A program made the position numbers and the translations under genes. The notes under the pieces were generated by a model, which saw nothing but the letters and a program-made list of their open reading frames with translations, did no database searches and was not told the origin of the DNA. A DNA stretch of 64,000 nt from F1-120-MAGs238 sp964484185. Its GTDB lineage: Bacteria; Planctomycetota; Phycisphaerae; Phycisphaerales; UBA1924. The stretch lies in assembly GCA_964484185.1 (NCBI GenBank), contig CAZAEQ010000022.1, positions 1 through 64,000 of the forward strand, given 5' to 3'. Shown here in pieces: positions 34,226 to 43,423 of this stretch (its first letter is position 1; each line of letters begins with the position of its first letter).

Positions 34226-35299
34226 ATGACTCAACATCTCAAAGTAAGAACGGGCTTGAGCAGAGGCTTTACGCTCATAGAGTTGCTTGTTGTCATTGCG
34301 ATTATCGCGCTGCTGATAAGCATCCTTCTCCCTGCAATCTCCGAAGCACGCAAGACCGCGCGTATCACTATCTGCGGCAGTAACATGCGCCAGCTGGGCA
34401 CGGCGTCGCAGACCTATACCGCGGATTTCAAGGACAAGATCGCATCGTTCTCGTGGCACGTTGGAATGAAGCCTGTCGCAGACAATCCTTTCCCGGACCT
34501 GGCGCCGGGCCGCTATGGAGATGATCTGGCGGCGGCAGCGGGTCAGGCCATCTGGATCATTCGTCGACGTGGGGATGAACAGAATCCACCCACATGGGGC
34601 GCCGGGTTGATTGGTGGCTGGATACCTCACATTCTCTATTCGCATCTGGTGCTTCAGGATTACCTCGCCTCGCGATTGCCGGAAAAAATGGTGGTCTGTC
34701 CGGAAGACCGTAATCGGAATCAATGGCAAAGCGATCCAAAGGTTGCGTTCCGGCAGAACCGTTTGCAGCCGCAGCCAACTGGAACGGACCCCAACAACTG
34801 GCGGTGGCCATATTCATCTTCCTATGAGGTGTCTGTTTCAACGTTCAGCCCTGACAATCAGCCGCGCGACACTGGTGTCTACCAGACGTTCCGCCAGCAG
34901 CACAACTTCTTCTATAACTCCGCCAGCAACCGGCTTGGAAAGCGATATATTCCGGAGGTGTTGTTCCCCTCCGGAAAGGTGTATTACTACGAGAATGGCA
35001 GCCGGCATAAAGGGAAAACGCAGACTCACTCATTCTTCTCCGACGCGACTTGCATGCAGCTCTTCTTTGACAATTCGGTGCGAATGATGAAAACCGAAGA
35101 TTCCAACAGGGGCTTTCAGCCCAATGCGCCCCGTTCAGCGCAATCCATGGAACTTACGTATAACGCACAAGCCTGGGACCCTGGGTTCGCCAGGTACAAC
35201 GGTACGAACGCGATCTTCAATGGTCGTTTCCGCTGGACTCGCGGCGGACTAAAGGGCACAGATTTCGGCGGTCAGGAAATCAACACTTCGACCTGGTGA
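34226..35299 (+). CDS. Pseudopilin-like protein with prepilin N-terminus, tandem copy 4
   Basis: 357 residues from the ATG at 34226. Here the prepilin motif is the canonical form GFTLIELLVVIAIIALLIS with Gly before Phe-Thr-Leu-Ile-Glu, so cleavage and methylation by a prepilin peptidase is most likely in this copy. The globular blocks of the family are all present (ICGSNMRQLGTASQTYTADF, VVCPEDRNRNQWQSDPK, NNWRWPYSSSYEVSVSTFSP, VYYYENGSRHKGKTQTHSFF) and it ends GLKGTDFGG...NTSTW. No pilin assembly genes (ATPase, PilC-like, prepilin peptidase) are in the window. A strong terminator follows. Confidence 0.88.
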   Translation: MTQHLKVRTGLSRGFTLIELLVVIAIIALLISILLPAISEARKTARITICGSNMRQLGTASQTYTADFKDKIASFSWHVGMKPVADNPFPDLAPGRYGDDLAAAAGQAIWIIRRRGDEQNPPTWGAGLIGGWIPHILYSHLVLQDYLASRLPEKMVVCPEDRNRNQWQSDPKVAFRQNRLQPQPTGTDPNNWRWPYSSSYEVSVSTFSPDNQPRDTGVYQTFRQQHNFFYNSASNRLGKRYIPEVLFPSGKVYYYENGSRHKGKTQTHSFFSDATCMQLFFDNSVRMMKTEDSNRGFQPNAPRSAQSMELTYNAQAWDPGFARYNGTNAIFNGRFRWTRGGLKGTDFGGQEINTSTW

Positions 35300-35323
35300 T
35301 CGGCGCGGCAAAACTAAAACGAG

Positions 35324-35354
35324 AAAAGGCATCCGGGATTCCGGATGCCTTTTT
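35324..35354 (+). terminator. Intrinsic terminator after pseudopilin copy 4
   Basis: AAAAGGCATCCGG (35324-35336), loop GATT, CCGGATGCCTTTT (35341-35353) and further T. A perfect 13-bp stem; it lies 27 bp before the aspS stop on the other strand and can serve both genes. Confidence 0.93.
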
Positions 35355-35380
35355 GTATGAAGACTGAAACGCTATCAAAC

Positions 35381-37231
35381 TCACTGCGGAATGAATGTGC
35401 TCTTGACATGCACATCTTTGAGCTGATCATCAGTCGCCTTGCTGGGCGCTGATGTCATGAGATCCTGTCCGGTCTGGGTCTTGGGGAACGCGATTACGTC
35501 GCGAATGTTGGATGTCCCCACGAAGTTCATGACGAGCCGGTCAAGCCCGAACGCGATACCTGCGTGCGGCGGTGCGCCGTAGGAGAGCGCCTCGAGCAGG
35601 AAGCTGAACTTTTCTTTGGCCTGCTCGGGAGTAAGACCGAGCAACTGGAACACCTTTGACTGCACCGAGCGATCGTGAATTCGCACTGATCCGCCAGCGA
35701 TTTCCTGTCCGTTGAGGACGATGTCATAGCCCGCCGACACGATGCTTTCGATCGTGACTTCGTCATCGACATCGGCCGCGACAAAGGCCTTGGCCTGGTC
35801 ATCGTTGGGAGCGGTGAATGGATGGTGCATGGCCACCCACTTGCCTGTTTCTTTGTTCTTTTCGAACATGGGGAAGTCAACCACGACCAGGAAGTTCCAC
35901 GGTCCGCCCTCAGAGCCGGGCTTCGGAATGATCCCGAGGTCCTTGGCGACCTTCTGGCGAAGTTCGCCCAGTGACTTGGTGGCAACGTTATAGAGGTCCG
36001 ACACAAAGAGGACCGTGTCGCCGGGCTGGAGTTCCAACGCGGCAAACAGTTCTGCCTTGACGGGCTCGAGGAATTTGGCGATACCAGTTTCAAACGCGCC
36101 TTGTGCGTTCACCTTGGTGACTGCGCAGCCGCCAGCACCGAATCCGCGAACGAATTCGTTGTATCCATCGGTCATCTTACGCGTCAGTTTCTCGGCGCCA
36201 CCGGGTACGCGAATGGCTTTCACCACGCCGCGGAGTGAGTTGAATTTGGGGCGATCTTGCCCCTTTGCGAGTACATCCTTGAAGAACGCGACATCGGTCT
36301 TCGCGGCGATCTCGGAAATGTCTTTCAGCTCAAGGCCGTAGCGATTGTCAGGGCGGTCAATGCCAAAACGTTCCATCGCTTCGCGATAGCTCATGCGTGT
36401 GATGGGTGGCACATCGTAATTGCACATGTCTTTCCAAAGACGGCGCACGAATCCTTCCATCATTTCGATGACATGGTCGCGACGGACGAAAGACATTTCC
36501 AAGTCGATCTGTGTGAATTCAGCCTGACGGTCCGCGCGAGGATCTTCGTCGCGGAAACAGCGGCAGATCTGCATATAGCGATCGCAGCCCGCAATCATCA
36601 GGATCTGCTTGAAGAGCTGTGGCGATTGAGGAAGTGCGTACCAGGAACCGGGCACGTTGCGGCTGGGAACCAGGAACTCGCGGGCGCCTTCTGGTGTCGA
36701 CTTGTAGAGAATCGGAGTCTCGATTTCGAGGAACCCGTTTTCATCGAAGTACTTGCGCGTGCTCTGATAGACGCGGTGGCGAATGCCAAGAATCTTCTGC
36801 ATAGCCGGACGGCGCAAATCGATGTAGCGGTGCTTGCCGCGGATATCTTCGTTGGCGAGTTTGCCGCCGATACCGGAGTCATCGGGAACAAATGGAAGCG
36901 CATCGGTCTTATTGAGCAATTCAAATTTGGTGACAACAACTTCGACCTTGCCAGTGGACAGCTTGGGATTCTCGCCGCCGCCGCGTACGCGAACAAGTCC
37001 TTCGATTGCGATGACGTCTTCATTGCGAAGGTGGTCAGCGGTTTCCATGATTTCTTTGGAGAGATCGGTGCCATCAAAGACGACCTGTGTGACGCCGAAG
37101 CGGTCGCGCATGTCGATGAAAACGAGCGACGTTCCGTGGCCGCGGTAGGCGTTGACCCAACCGTTCAGGCGGACAGTTTGCCCGATATGAGATTCGCGAA
37201 GTTCACCACATGTATTAGTACGAGCGAGCAT
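35381..37231 (-). CDS. aspS: Aspartyl-tRNA synthetase (bacterial type)
   Basis: 616 residues, the length of bacterial AspRS with the GAD insertion. The N-terminal anticodon-binding OB fold starts HIGQTVRLNGWVNAYRGHGT. Class II motif 2 is CFRDEDPRADRQAEFTQID; the Asp-specific region is QSPQLFKQILMIAG; the GAD domain covers about residues 300-420; and motif 3 is GIAFGLDRLVMNFVG. Whether it is discriminating (Asp only) or charges both tRNA-Asp and tRNA-Asn cannot be decided by eye; gatCAB is not in the window. The ATG at 37231 has AAAGG upstream. Confidence 0.97.
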   Translation of the reverse strand: MLARTNTCGELRESHIGQTVRLNGWVNAYRGHGTSLVFIDMRDRFGVTQVVFDGTDLSKEIMETADHLRNEDVIAIEGLVRVRGGGENPKLSTGKVEVVVTKFELLNKTDALPFVPDDSGIGGKLANEDIRGKHRYIDLRRPAMQKILGIRHRVYQSTRKYFDENGFLEIETPILYKSTPEGAREFLVPSRNVPGSWYALPQSPQLFKQILMIAGCDRYMQICRCFRDEDPRADRQAEFTQIDLEMSFVRRDHVIEMMEGFVRRLWKDMCNYDVPPITRMSYREAMERFGIDRPDNRYGLELKDISEIAAKTDVAFFKDVLAKGQDRPKFNSLRGVVKAIRVPGGAEKLTRKMTDGYNEFVRGFGAGGCAVTKVNAQGAFETGIAKFLEPVKAELFAALELQPGDTVLFVSDLYNVATKSLGELRQKVAKDLGIIPKPGSEGGPWNFLVVVDFPMFEKNKETGKWVAMHHPFTAPNDDQAKAFVAADVDDEVTIESIVSAGYDIVLNGQEIAGGSVRIHDRSVQSKVFQLLGLTPEQAKEKFSFLLEALSYGAPPHAGIAFGLDRLVMNFVGTSNIRDVIAFPKTQTGQDLMTSAPSKATDDQLKDVHVKSTFIPQ

Positions 37232-37446
37232 GGAGGCCTTTCAGAGTCGGAAAGTGCTGGCGTTTGGGTATCGTTCGCACAATCTGATAATTGGGCCGAG
37301 TATAGGTTTGCTCCGGCGGCTCCGAGTTTTAGGGGTTATTCCGAGTCGAGAATCGGCTAATGCCCGCAATTTCGACATCGCTGCATCGTTCAGCGATTGG
37401 CACATCGACAATACTGAAGAAGTCGACGGGTCCAAAGGAGTTTCTG

Positions 37447-38205
37447 ATGCTTCGTGTGTTCATCGCAAGTCTGGTTATCTGTGCGGGTGCGGCGGCAGTT
37501 GTTCGAGCCGATGATCCGGCTCCGTTGTCGGGTCCAAAAGTTACGGATACGGGAATTCCGGGAGAGAGCAAGTCGTTCGGTGCTACCGGCGCGAAACTCA
37601 AGGGCGAAGTGCGGTCGATTGACGACCGGATTCTGCTGCAGGCAATTGGCACGCTCCGCGGCGAAAAGGTGGAGGAGTCGTTGCGTCTGACAGCTGAGCA
37701 GGAGACTGCGATTCGCGAGGCAACGCAGAAATCGATCGTCGCTCGACGCGAGTTTTACAAAGCACATGAAGCGGAGATTCGATCCATCATGACGGACCTG
37801 GGAGTGGATACCAAAGATCTGCGCGGCGAGCGCGACATACGTGCTGCTTTTGAGAAGGCCAAAGCCACGCGAGATGGGTCCAAGAAGGTCCGCAAGGACG
37901 CTCAGGGAGCCAACGGTGAGGGAGAGATGACTGATGAGGCGTCGCAGAAACGCGATGTGGCTCGTCAGAAATTGATGGAGATTCGTGCGCAGATGCCCAA
38001 GCCGGATAACGCCCACAGCGCGATCTGGGCCGCGCTGACTCAGCCGCAGAAAGATGTTGTTCAGGCGAAAATCAAAGAGCTTTCGGATGAGCAGATGGTC
38101 AAGCGGCAGTTGCCTGCCGAGACCAAAAAGGTCCAGCGTAAGCTACAAAACAAGAAAGATGACGCCGAGAAGGGCGTTGTTCGACCGAAGAAAAAAGACA
38201 AGTGA
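37447..38205 (+). CDS. Secreted charged helical protein of unknown function
   Basis: 252 residues from the ATG at 37447, which has AAAGGAG 6 bases upstream; upstream in-frame codons would bury the signal peptide (MLRVFIASLVICAGAAAVVRA). The mature part is helical and rich in Lys, Glu and Gln, with a motif LRLTAEQETAIREATQKSI and later LTQPQKDVVQAKIKELSDEQ. The pattern of helices with an 'LTxEQ...I' start recalls the Spy/CpxP-like periplasmic proteins, but the match is weak. The end is Lys-rich (KKDDAEKGVVRPKKKDK). It is divergent from aspS (215 bp apart) and convergent with the lipid kinase gene. Confidence 0.75.
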   Translation: MLRVFIASLVICAGAAAVVRADDPAPLSGPKVTDTGIPGESKSFGATGAKLKGEVRSIDDRILLQAIGTLRGEKVEESLRLTAEQETAIREATQKSIVARREFYKAHEAEIRSIMTDLGVDTKDLRGERDIRAAFEKAKATRDGSKKVRKDAQGANGEGEMTDEASQKRDVARQKLMEIRAQMPKPDNAHSAIWAALTQPQKDVVQAKIKELSDEQMVKRQLPAETKKVQRKLQNKKDDAEKGVVRPKKKDK

Positions 38206-38214
38206 TTGCGTTGG

Positions 38215-39078
38215 TCATGGCAATAGAACCCTGAGAGCTTTGGGCACAATCGAACACGTGAGTTCGCCGGTGGCCGCCTGAAACGGCTCGCCATCAATCT
38301 GTGATGGAAGATCTCCCGCATCGAGTCTGATGCTGGTGCCGCGGCAATTCACCACTTGGTTACTCGCAGCGAAGCGGAAGCGAGCATTCAGCAGGTGCCT
38401 GGCCACATCAATTCCATTGGAAGCTGGGGCGAAATAAAGGTCGAGCATGCCATCCGTAAGCGACGCACGCGCAGCTGGGTCGATTCTGCCGCCGTATTGC
38501 GAGCTATTCGCGATGACACATATCCCACGCTGAGCATCTACTACCTGTTTGCCATCTACCCAGATAGAGAGCGGGCGCAGCGCGGGCGAGACAAATTCGG
38601 CTATCACTGGTGATATATAGCTCGCGTGCGTGATTGGTCCGGTGCGTGCATCCTGAACTCGCTGGATAACACTTGCATCGGGACCGAGCGAGACCATCAA
38701 AGCGAACGGCCTCTTTCCTGCCATCCCGACATCAATCAATTCGGTTCGGTTTCCATCAACCGCGCGAACGACGACATCTGGATCGTTTGTCATATTCCAG
38801 TCACGAGAAAACAAATTCTCCGTTCCCAGCGGCACGTGATACATCGACACCGATGAATTCATCAAGTGCGGCAACGCATGATGTACTGATCCGTCGCCCC
38901 CCAACACACAGACTACTTCGGCGTTTGCAACCGCATCGCGTGTCGCGTCCACAGCCGTAGAGACGTCAAAGAATGCGACCTCATGTCCACGCACGGCTAA
39001 CGCGCGAGAGAGAACCTCCGCCAGTGGACCGGCCTTTCCTCTTCCGCTTTTAGTGTTAAAAAGCAGGCTTACTCGCAT
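38215..39078 (-). CDS. Diacylglycerol/sphingosine kinase-family lipid kinase
   Basis: 287 residues. The DAGK catalytic domain starts VSLLFNTKSGRGKA, the nucleotide-binding GGDGS is in VVCVLGGDGSVHHALPHL, and the third motif reads PLGTENLFSRDW where most members have GTGNDFAR. C-terminal strands include GTSIRLDAGDLPSQIDGEPF, the typical IDGE signature of the second domain. It should phosphorylate diacylglycerol or a related lipid at the membrane. It is the last gene in an operon with a thiolase and an SDR enzyme, 3 bases after the SDR stop. Confidence 0.9.
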   Translation of the reverse strand: MRVSLLFNTKSGRGKAGPLAEVLSRALAVRGHEVAFFDVSTAVDATRDAVANAEVVCVLGGDGSVHHALPHLMNSSVSMYHVPLGTENLFSRDWNMTNDPDVVVRAVDGNRTELIDVGMAGKRPFALMVSLGPDASVIQRVQDARTGPITHASYISPVIAEFVSPALRPLSIWVDGKQVVDAQRGICVIANSSQYGGRIDPAARASLTDGMLDLYFAPASNGIDVARHLLNARFRFAASNQVVNCRGTSIRLDAGDLPSQIDGEPFQAATGELTCSIVPKALRVLLP

Positions 39079-39081
39079 CTG

Positions 39082-39759
39082 TTACCAGGGCCATTCGCTG
39101 CCGTCGAAGTTGAGGAACTGGCCGCTGTTCTTGGTTGAAAGGCCATCGATAGTTTTCAGCAATGAGCTCACGGCCTGCGCTGGCAGAATTGGCGCCTTGG
39201 GGCCACCCATGTCGGTTTGGACCCATCCCGGGTGCATTGCGATGCAGGTGAAGCCATCCGGGGCAAGTTCGTGCGACATTGATCGATTAATCTGGTTGAG
39301 CGCCGTTTTGCTCGCTCGGTATCCGTAACTTGAGCCGCCGGTGTTGTTGGCGATGCTTCCGAGCTGACTGGAAATGTTCACAATCCGTTTCAGCTTTCCG
39401 GCCTGGAGATTTGGCAGCAGTGCCTTCGTAACCAGAAGGGGACTGATCGTGTTGACAGTCAATACCTCCAGCATCGCAGCTTTCGTCACGGCCGCAAGCG
39501 TGTTTGTGGTCGACGAAACACCGGCGTTGTTAACAAGCACATCGATCGCCGTTCCGCGCAACGTCTCAGCGAGTTGATGGCACGAGTCTTCATCGATGAC
39601 GTTGAGTTTCACAACGCGAACGCCGACCTTGCCCAAGTCGCCCGCTTTTTGCGGATCACGGCACGCGGCGATCACAGTCTCGCCGCGAGCGGCAAGTTGC
39701 TTTGCATATTCAAGACCGATTCCGCGGTTTGCGCCGGTGATAAGCCATGTGTGAGTCAT
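39082..39759 (-). CDS. Short-chain dehydrogenase/reductase
   Basis: 225 residues of the classical SDR fold. The cofactor motif is ITGANRGIGLEYAKQL, the structural NNAG is in VLVNNAGVSS, the catalytic Ser is in VNISSQLGSI and the YxxxK pair is in YGYRASKTAL. It most resembles the C-factor/sniffer type of SDR that continues with HPGWVQTDMGG. The substrate is unknown. It lies between the thiolase (36 bases upstream) and the lipid kinase (3 bases downstream) on the minus strand, so it may reduce a ketoacyl or lipid-related product, but this is inference. Confidence 0.92.
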   Translation of the reverse strand: MTHTWLITGANRGIGLEYAKQLAARGETVIAACRDPQKAGDLGKVGVRVVKLNVIDEDSCHQLAETLRGTAIDVLVNNAGVSSTTNTLAAVTKAAMLEVLTVNTISPLLVTKALLPNLQAGKLKRIVNISSQLGSIANNTGGSSYGYRASKTALNQINRSMSHELAPDGFTCIAMHPGWVQTDMGGPKAPILPAQAVSSLLKTIDGLSTKNSGQFLNFDGSEWPW

Positions 39760-39795
39760 GCGGTATTATTGCGTGCTCAGATGGCGGCACGGAGT

Positions 39796-40974
39796 TCAGA
39801 CTTCGATTACCATGGCAACGGAATTGCCGCCGCCGAGGCAGAGAGCTGCCACGCCGCGCTTGCCGCCAGTTCGCTTGAGCTGGTGAATCAGTGTCACCAG
39901 AATGCGAGCGCCGGATGCGCCGATGGGGTGGCCGAGGGCTACGCCGCCGCCGCAAATGTTGAGTTTTTCTTCCGGAATGCCAAGGGTCTTGATGTTGCAA
40001 AGGACCTGTGCGGCGAAGGCCTCGTTGATCTCAAAGAGATCGATATCGCGGACGGTGAGTCCTGCTTTCTTCAAGACTCCTTCAACGCCGGTGATCGGGG
40101 CAGCGAAGATGTCCTTTGGGGCGACGCCTGAAGTGTGATAGGCGACGATCTTTGCCATCGGCTTGATGCCAAGTTGTTCGGCCTTTGAGTGACTGGCAAC
40201 ACAGAGAGCCGCAGCACCATCGGAAATCTGGCTTGCGTTGGCGGCGGTGACTGTTCCATCTTTCACAAATGCGGGCCGTAACTTTCCGACGCCTTCGATC
40301 GTTGTGTCAGCGCGAATGCCTTCATCGGCGGTGACGCCAGGCGACTTTTTATCCAGGCACTGTTCGCCAGTGAGGGCGACGGTTTCGAGTTTGAAATGGC
40401 CGGCCTTGGTTGCTTCTGCTGCACGCACGTGCGACTGCACTGCGAAGCGATCTTGTTCTGCGCGAGAGATCTCGTATTTCCTGGCGATGTGATCTGCGGA
40501 ATCGCCCATCGCGCAGGCTTCGAATGCGCAGCGGAGTCCGTCGTAGGCCATGTGATCTTCGGTGGTGGTGGGGCCGTATTTCACACCTTCGCGAATGCGC
40601 GAGAAGTGGGGGGCCATGGTCATGTTTTCCATGCCACCGGCGATCACCAGATTGTTATCGCCCGCTTTGATCGACTGAGCTGCGAGCATGACGGCCTCGA
40701 GTCCTGACCCGCAGACTTTGTTGATCGTCTTGGCGCTCAGGGTGTCGGGCAGGCCTGCTTTTAGTCCCGCCTGACGAGCCGGATTCTGGCCTACGCCAGC
40801 TTGCAGCACACAACCCATGATGCACTCATCAACTGCGGCTTTGATCGCCGCCTGATCAGCGAATAGGGCTGAAATCGCATAGCTTCCCAAGACCGGTGAT
40901 GGGACTTTGGAGAGCCCACCGAAAAAACGGCCGATTGGTGTGCGTTTGGCTGCGAGAATGACTGGCTGCTGCAT
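39796..40974 (-). CDS. Acetyl-CoA acetyltransferase (thiolase)
   Basis: 392 residues, typical of biosynthetic thiolases. The nucleophilic Cys is in INKVCGSGLEAVMLAAQSI, the second site is GGVALGHPIGASGARILVTL with the catalytic His, and the third is GVAALCLGGGNSVAMV with the proton-transfer Cys. FEINEAFAAQVLCN is also conserved. It condenses two acetyl-CoA, or cleaves acetoacetyl-CoA or a longer 3-ketoacyl-CoA; direction and chain length cannot be read. It heads an operon with an SDR and a lipid kinase. Together with the B12 mutase and citrate synthase elsewhere in the window it fits short-chain acyl-CoA metabolism. Confidence 0.94.
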   Translation of the reverse strand: MQQPVILAAKRTPIGRFFGGLSKVPSPVLGSYAISALFADQAAIKAAVDECIMGCVLQAGVGQNPARQAGLKAGLPDTLSAKTINKVCGSGLEAVMLAAQSIKAGDNNLVIAGGMENMTMAPHFSRIREGVKYGPTTTEDHMAYDGLRCAFEACAMGDSADHIARKYEISRAEQDRFAVQSHVRAAEATKAGHFKLETVALTGEQCLDKKSPGVTADEGIRADTTIEGVGKLRPAFVKDGTVTAANASQISDGAAALCVASHSKAEQLGIKPMAKIVAYHTSGVAPKDIFAAPITGVEGVLKKAGLTVRDIDLFEINEAFAAQVLCNIKTLGIPEEKLNICGGGVALGHPIGASGARILVTLIHQLKRTGGKRGVAALCLGGGNSVAMVIEV

Positions 40975-41125
40975 AAGAAACTCCTGATTGGGTTGAGATG
41001 ATAGGGCGGTCTTTGTTGCTTTTGGATGATTCCAAGCGACCCAAGATCCGCATTTGACTTGAAAGCGGACGACAAATCTGCGACACTGTCACTTCAGCCT
41101 CGGTGGAAAAAAGGGGATTCTCTCA

Positions 41126-43420
41126 ATGCGATCAGCTCTTGCAGCACTTGTTGTCGGTTTGGCTATCAGTTCCGCCGCGTACTCCCAGGTTGTTCCAACC
41201 TCTACTGTCGACTACACCGGGCACAAGCTGGTCCGAGTCGAAGCCCTGAAAGTTAGAGACTTTCAGGCTCTCAATCAACTCGCGGTCTCGCTCTGGAATT
41301 GCAACCAGGGGCCGGGCATCAACGACGCTCAGATTTCACCCGACAAGTGGCAGGCGTTTCTCGATCTCAATCTTCCGTACACCGTCATGATGGAAGATGT
41401 GGAAGCCAAACTGCGCGAAGAGCGCAATCAGATCGCGCTCGCCCATATGCAGCGCGATGCGGCGTGGTTTACCACCTATCACAATCTGGATGAGATCAAC
41501 CTGAAGCTCGATGCCGATCTCGCCGCGAATCCAACGCTTACGCGCAGCCTCACGATTGGCAGCTCGCTTCAAAACCGCACAATTCGCGGCATAGCAATAT
41601 CTGCCCCAGACCTTCCCGGCAATCCGCGCAGCAGTCGACCGCAGATCGTTCTTAATGGCTGTCAGCACGCGCGTGAGTGGATCAGTCCTGCGACGATCAT
41701 GTACTTTTCCGAGCAGCTTGCCGCGCAGTATTCCACCAACGCCCGCGTGACAGACATATTGAACAAAGTCGAGATCATGCTGGTTCCGGTTGTCAATCCC
41801 GATGGATATGTATGGACGTGGACAAACGTTCGCCTGTGGCGCAAGAACCGTCGCGACAATGGCGATGGCACCATAGGGGTCGATACTAATCGCAATTGGG
41901 GATACCAGTGGGGCGGCGAAGGTGCAAGTCCGGACACGAACAACGACACCTATCGCGGCACCGGTCCATTTTCAGAGCCAGAGACTCAGGCACTTTCAAA
42001 TTTCATTCTCGCCAATCCGCGCGTCAAGGCCCACATCGATTTCCATAGTTATTCCCAGCTCATTTTGTCACCATGGGCGTACTCCGCGACGTTGCCCGCA
42101 GATGCAATTGCATTTGACACGCTGAACGCAAAGTTCGCCGCGGCGGTGCGTGCGCCATTCAACATGACATACACAGCTGGACCAACTTACACCACCATTT
42201 ATCCAGCATCGGGGGCATCAGGCGACTGGGCCTACGGGGCGGCCAATGCACTTGGATATGGGTGGGAACTCCGCGATACGGGTCAGAATGGTTTCATCCT
42301 TCCAGCCGATCAGATCATTCCCACCGGAATTGAGAATCTGGCGGCGGTCCTCGAACTGGGAGACTGGATAGCAAACCCCATTAACTTCATGTTCCCTGAT
42401 GGGCTTCCAACTCAGGCGTTCACAGGCACAGCGAGTACTTTCCGCGTCGGCATTACGCGCGGCGGTTCGGACCCCAGTACCACGCCTCCAACACTTTTTA
42501 CACGAACGGGCAGCGGATCGTGGACCTCAACTGCTCTGACGGCCACGGCAACCCCCAACATCTACAACGCCACGATTCCGGCCTCATCCTGCGGTGACAA
42601 CATCGAGTTCTATTTCGAAGCGACTGCTGCCAGTTCCGCTGTGGTGCAATCGCCGATTGGTGGCGCAATTGCGCCAAACGTACGAACGACAACGCCCGCT
42701 CCGGTACTCTCCGACAACTTTGAGACCAACACAGGTTGGTCGTTTGCCGCCGCATCTGACACGGCAACTCTGGGACGCTGGGAGCGCGCTGTTCCGCAAG
42801 CAACCGCAGCGCAGCCAGGCACCGACAATCCGCTGGGAACCGGAACGTTCTGTGCAATTACTGATTCTCGCGCTGGTACAGGTGTTGGCAGCTTCGACAT
42901 CGATGGCGGCACAACCACACTTACTTCACCTATGTTCGATGCGCGGCCGTCGAGCGGCACCGCCGCCAATGCCATGAAACTCTCCTATGCCCGGTGGTAT
43001 TCCAACAACATGGGCGGCGCACCCAACGCGGACTCGATGCCAATCGAACTTTCCAACGATGGCGGCACAACCTGGACCCAGATAGAACTCGTCACAGAAA
43101 ACGCGAACGCGTGGGTCACGCGCACCTGGACGCTTAATTCAATCCTTCCTCTGACAGCAAACATGAAAGTCCGATTCGTCGCACGAGATCTTGCAACTGG
43201 CTCAGTTGTTGAAGCTGGTGTCGATGATTTCAGAGTCTACTCCGATACCTGTCCCTGCCCCGCAGATTTCAACGGCGATGCCATCGTCGACTTCTTTGAT
43301 TACCTGGACTTCGTTGATTCATTCAGCGCGAACTCGGCCGAAGCAGATTTCAATGGCGACTCGGTCATTGACTTCTTCGATTATCTCGATTTCGTCGATG
43401 CGTTCAGCGTTGGTTGCTGA
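41126..43420 (+). CDS. Secreted M14 zinc carboxypeptidase with beta domain and GC-type dockerin tail
   Basis: 764 residues: signal peptide (MRSALAALVVGLAISSAAYS), propeptide-like region to about 130, M14 catalytic domain to about 430, beta-sandwich modules to about 710 and a dockerin tail. The active site is complete: NGCQHAREW (HxxE), VDTNRNWGYQW (Asn-Arg), HIDFHSYSQL (third ligand) and GYGWELRDTG (catalytic Glu). The tail holds DFNGDAIVDFFDYLDFVDSF and DFNGDSVIDFFDYLDFVDAF and ends SVGC, almost the same as the tail ending at 192. Its digestive-type carboxypeptidase A/B pattern suggests peptide degradation outside the cell. It is convergent with astB, 3 bases apart. Confidence 0.95.
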   Translation: MRSALAALVVGLAISSAAYSQVVPTSTVDYTGHKLVRVEALKVRDFQALNQLAVSLWNCNQGPGINDAQISPDKWQAFLDLNLPYTVMMEDVEAKLREERNQIALAHMQRDAAWFTTYHNLDEINLKLDADLAANPTLTRSLTIGSSLQNRTIRGIAISAPDLPGNPRSSRPQIVLNGCQHAREWISPATIMYFSEQLAAQYSTNARVTDILNKVEIMLVPVVNPDGYVWTWTNVRLWRKNRRDNGDGTIGVDTNRNWGYQWGGEGASPDTNNDTYRGTGPFSEPETQALSNFILANPRVKAHIDFHSYSQLILSPWAYSATLPADAIAFDTLNAKFAAAVRAPFNMTYTAGPTYTTIYPASGASGDWAYGAANALGYGWELRDTGQNGFILPADQIIPTGIENLAAVLELGDWIANPINFMFPDGLPTQAFTGTASTFRVGITRGGSDPSTTPPTLFTRTGSGSWTSTALTATATPNIYNATIPASSCGDNIEFYFEATAASSAVVQSPIGGAIAPNVRTTTPAPVLSDNFETNTGWSFAAASDTATLGRWERAVPQATAAQPGTDNPLGTGTFCAITDSRAGTGVGSFDIDGGTTTLTSPMFDARPSSGTAANAMKLSYARWYSNNMGGAPNADSMPIELSNDGGTTWTQIELVTENANAWVTRTWTLNSILPLTANMKVRFVARDLATGSVVEAGVDDFRVYSDTCPCPADFNGDAIVDFFDYLDFVDSFSANSAEADFNGDSVIDFFDYLDFVDAFSVGC

Positions 43421-43423
43421 TTT

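Noticed and set aside
30493..35299. Array of repeats as a mobile element
   Set aside because: The similar blocks are four complete genes; no transposase, terminal repeats or target duplications were seen.
36257..37360. Plus-strand open frame of 367 codons over aspS
   Set aside because: aspS is unmistakable on the other strand; the shadow frame has no recognisable domain.
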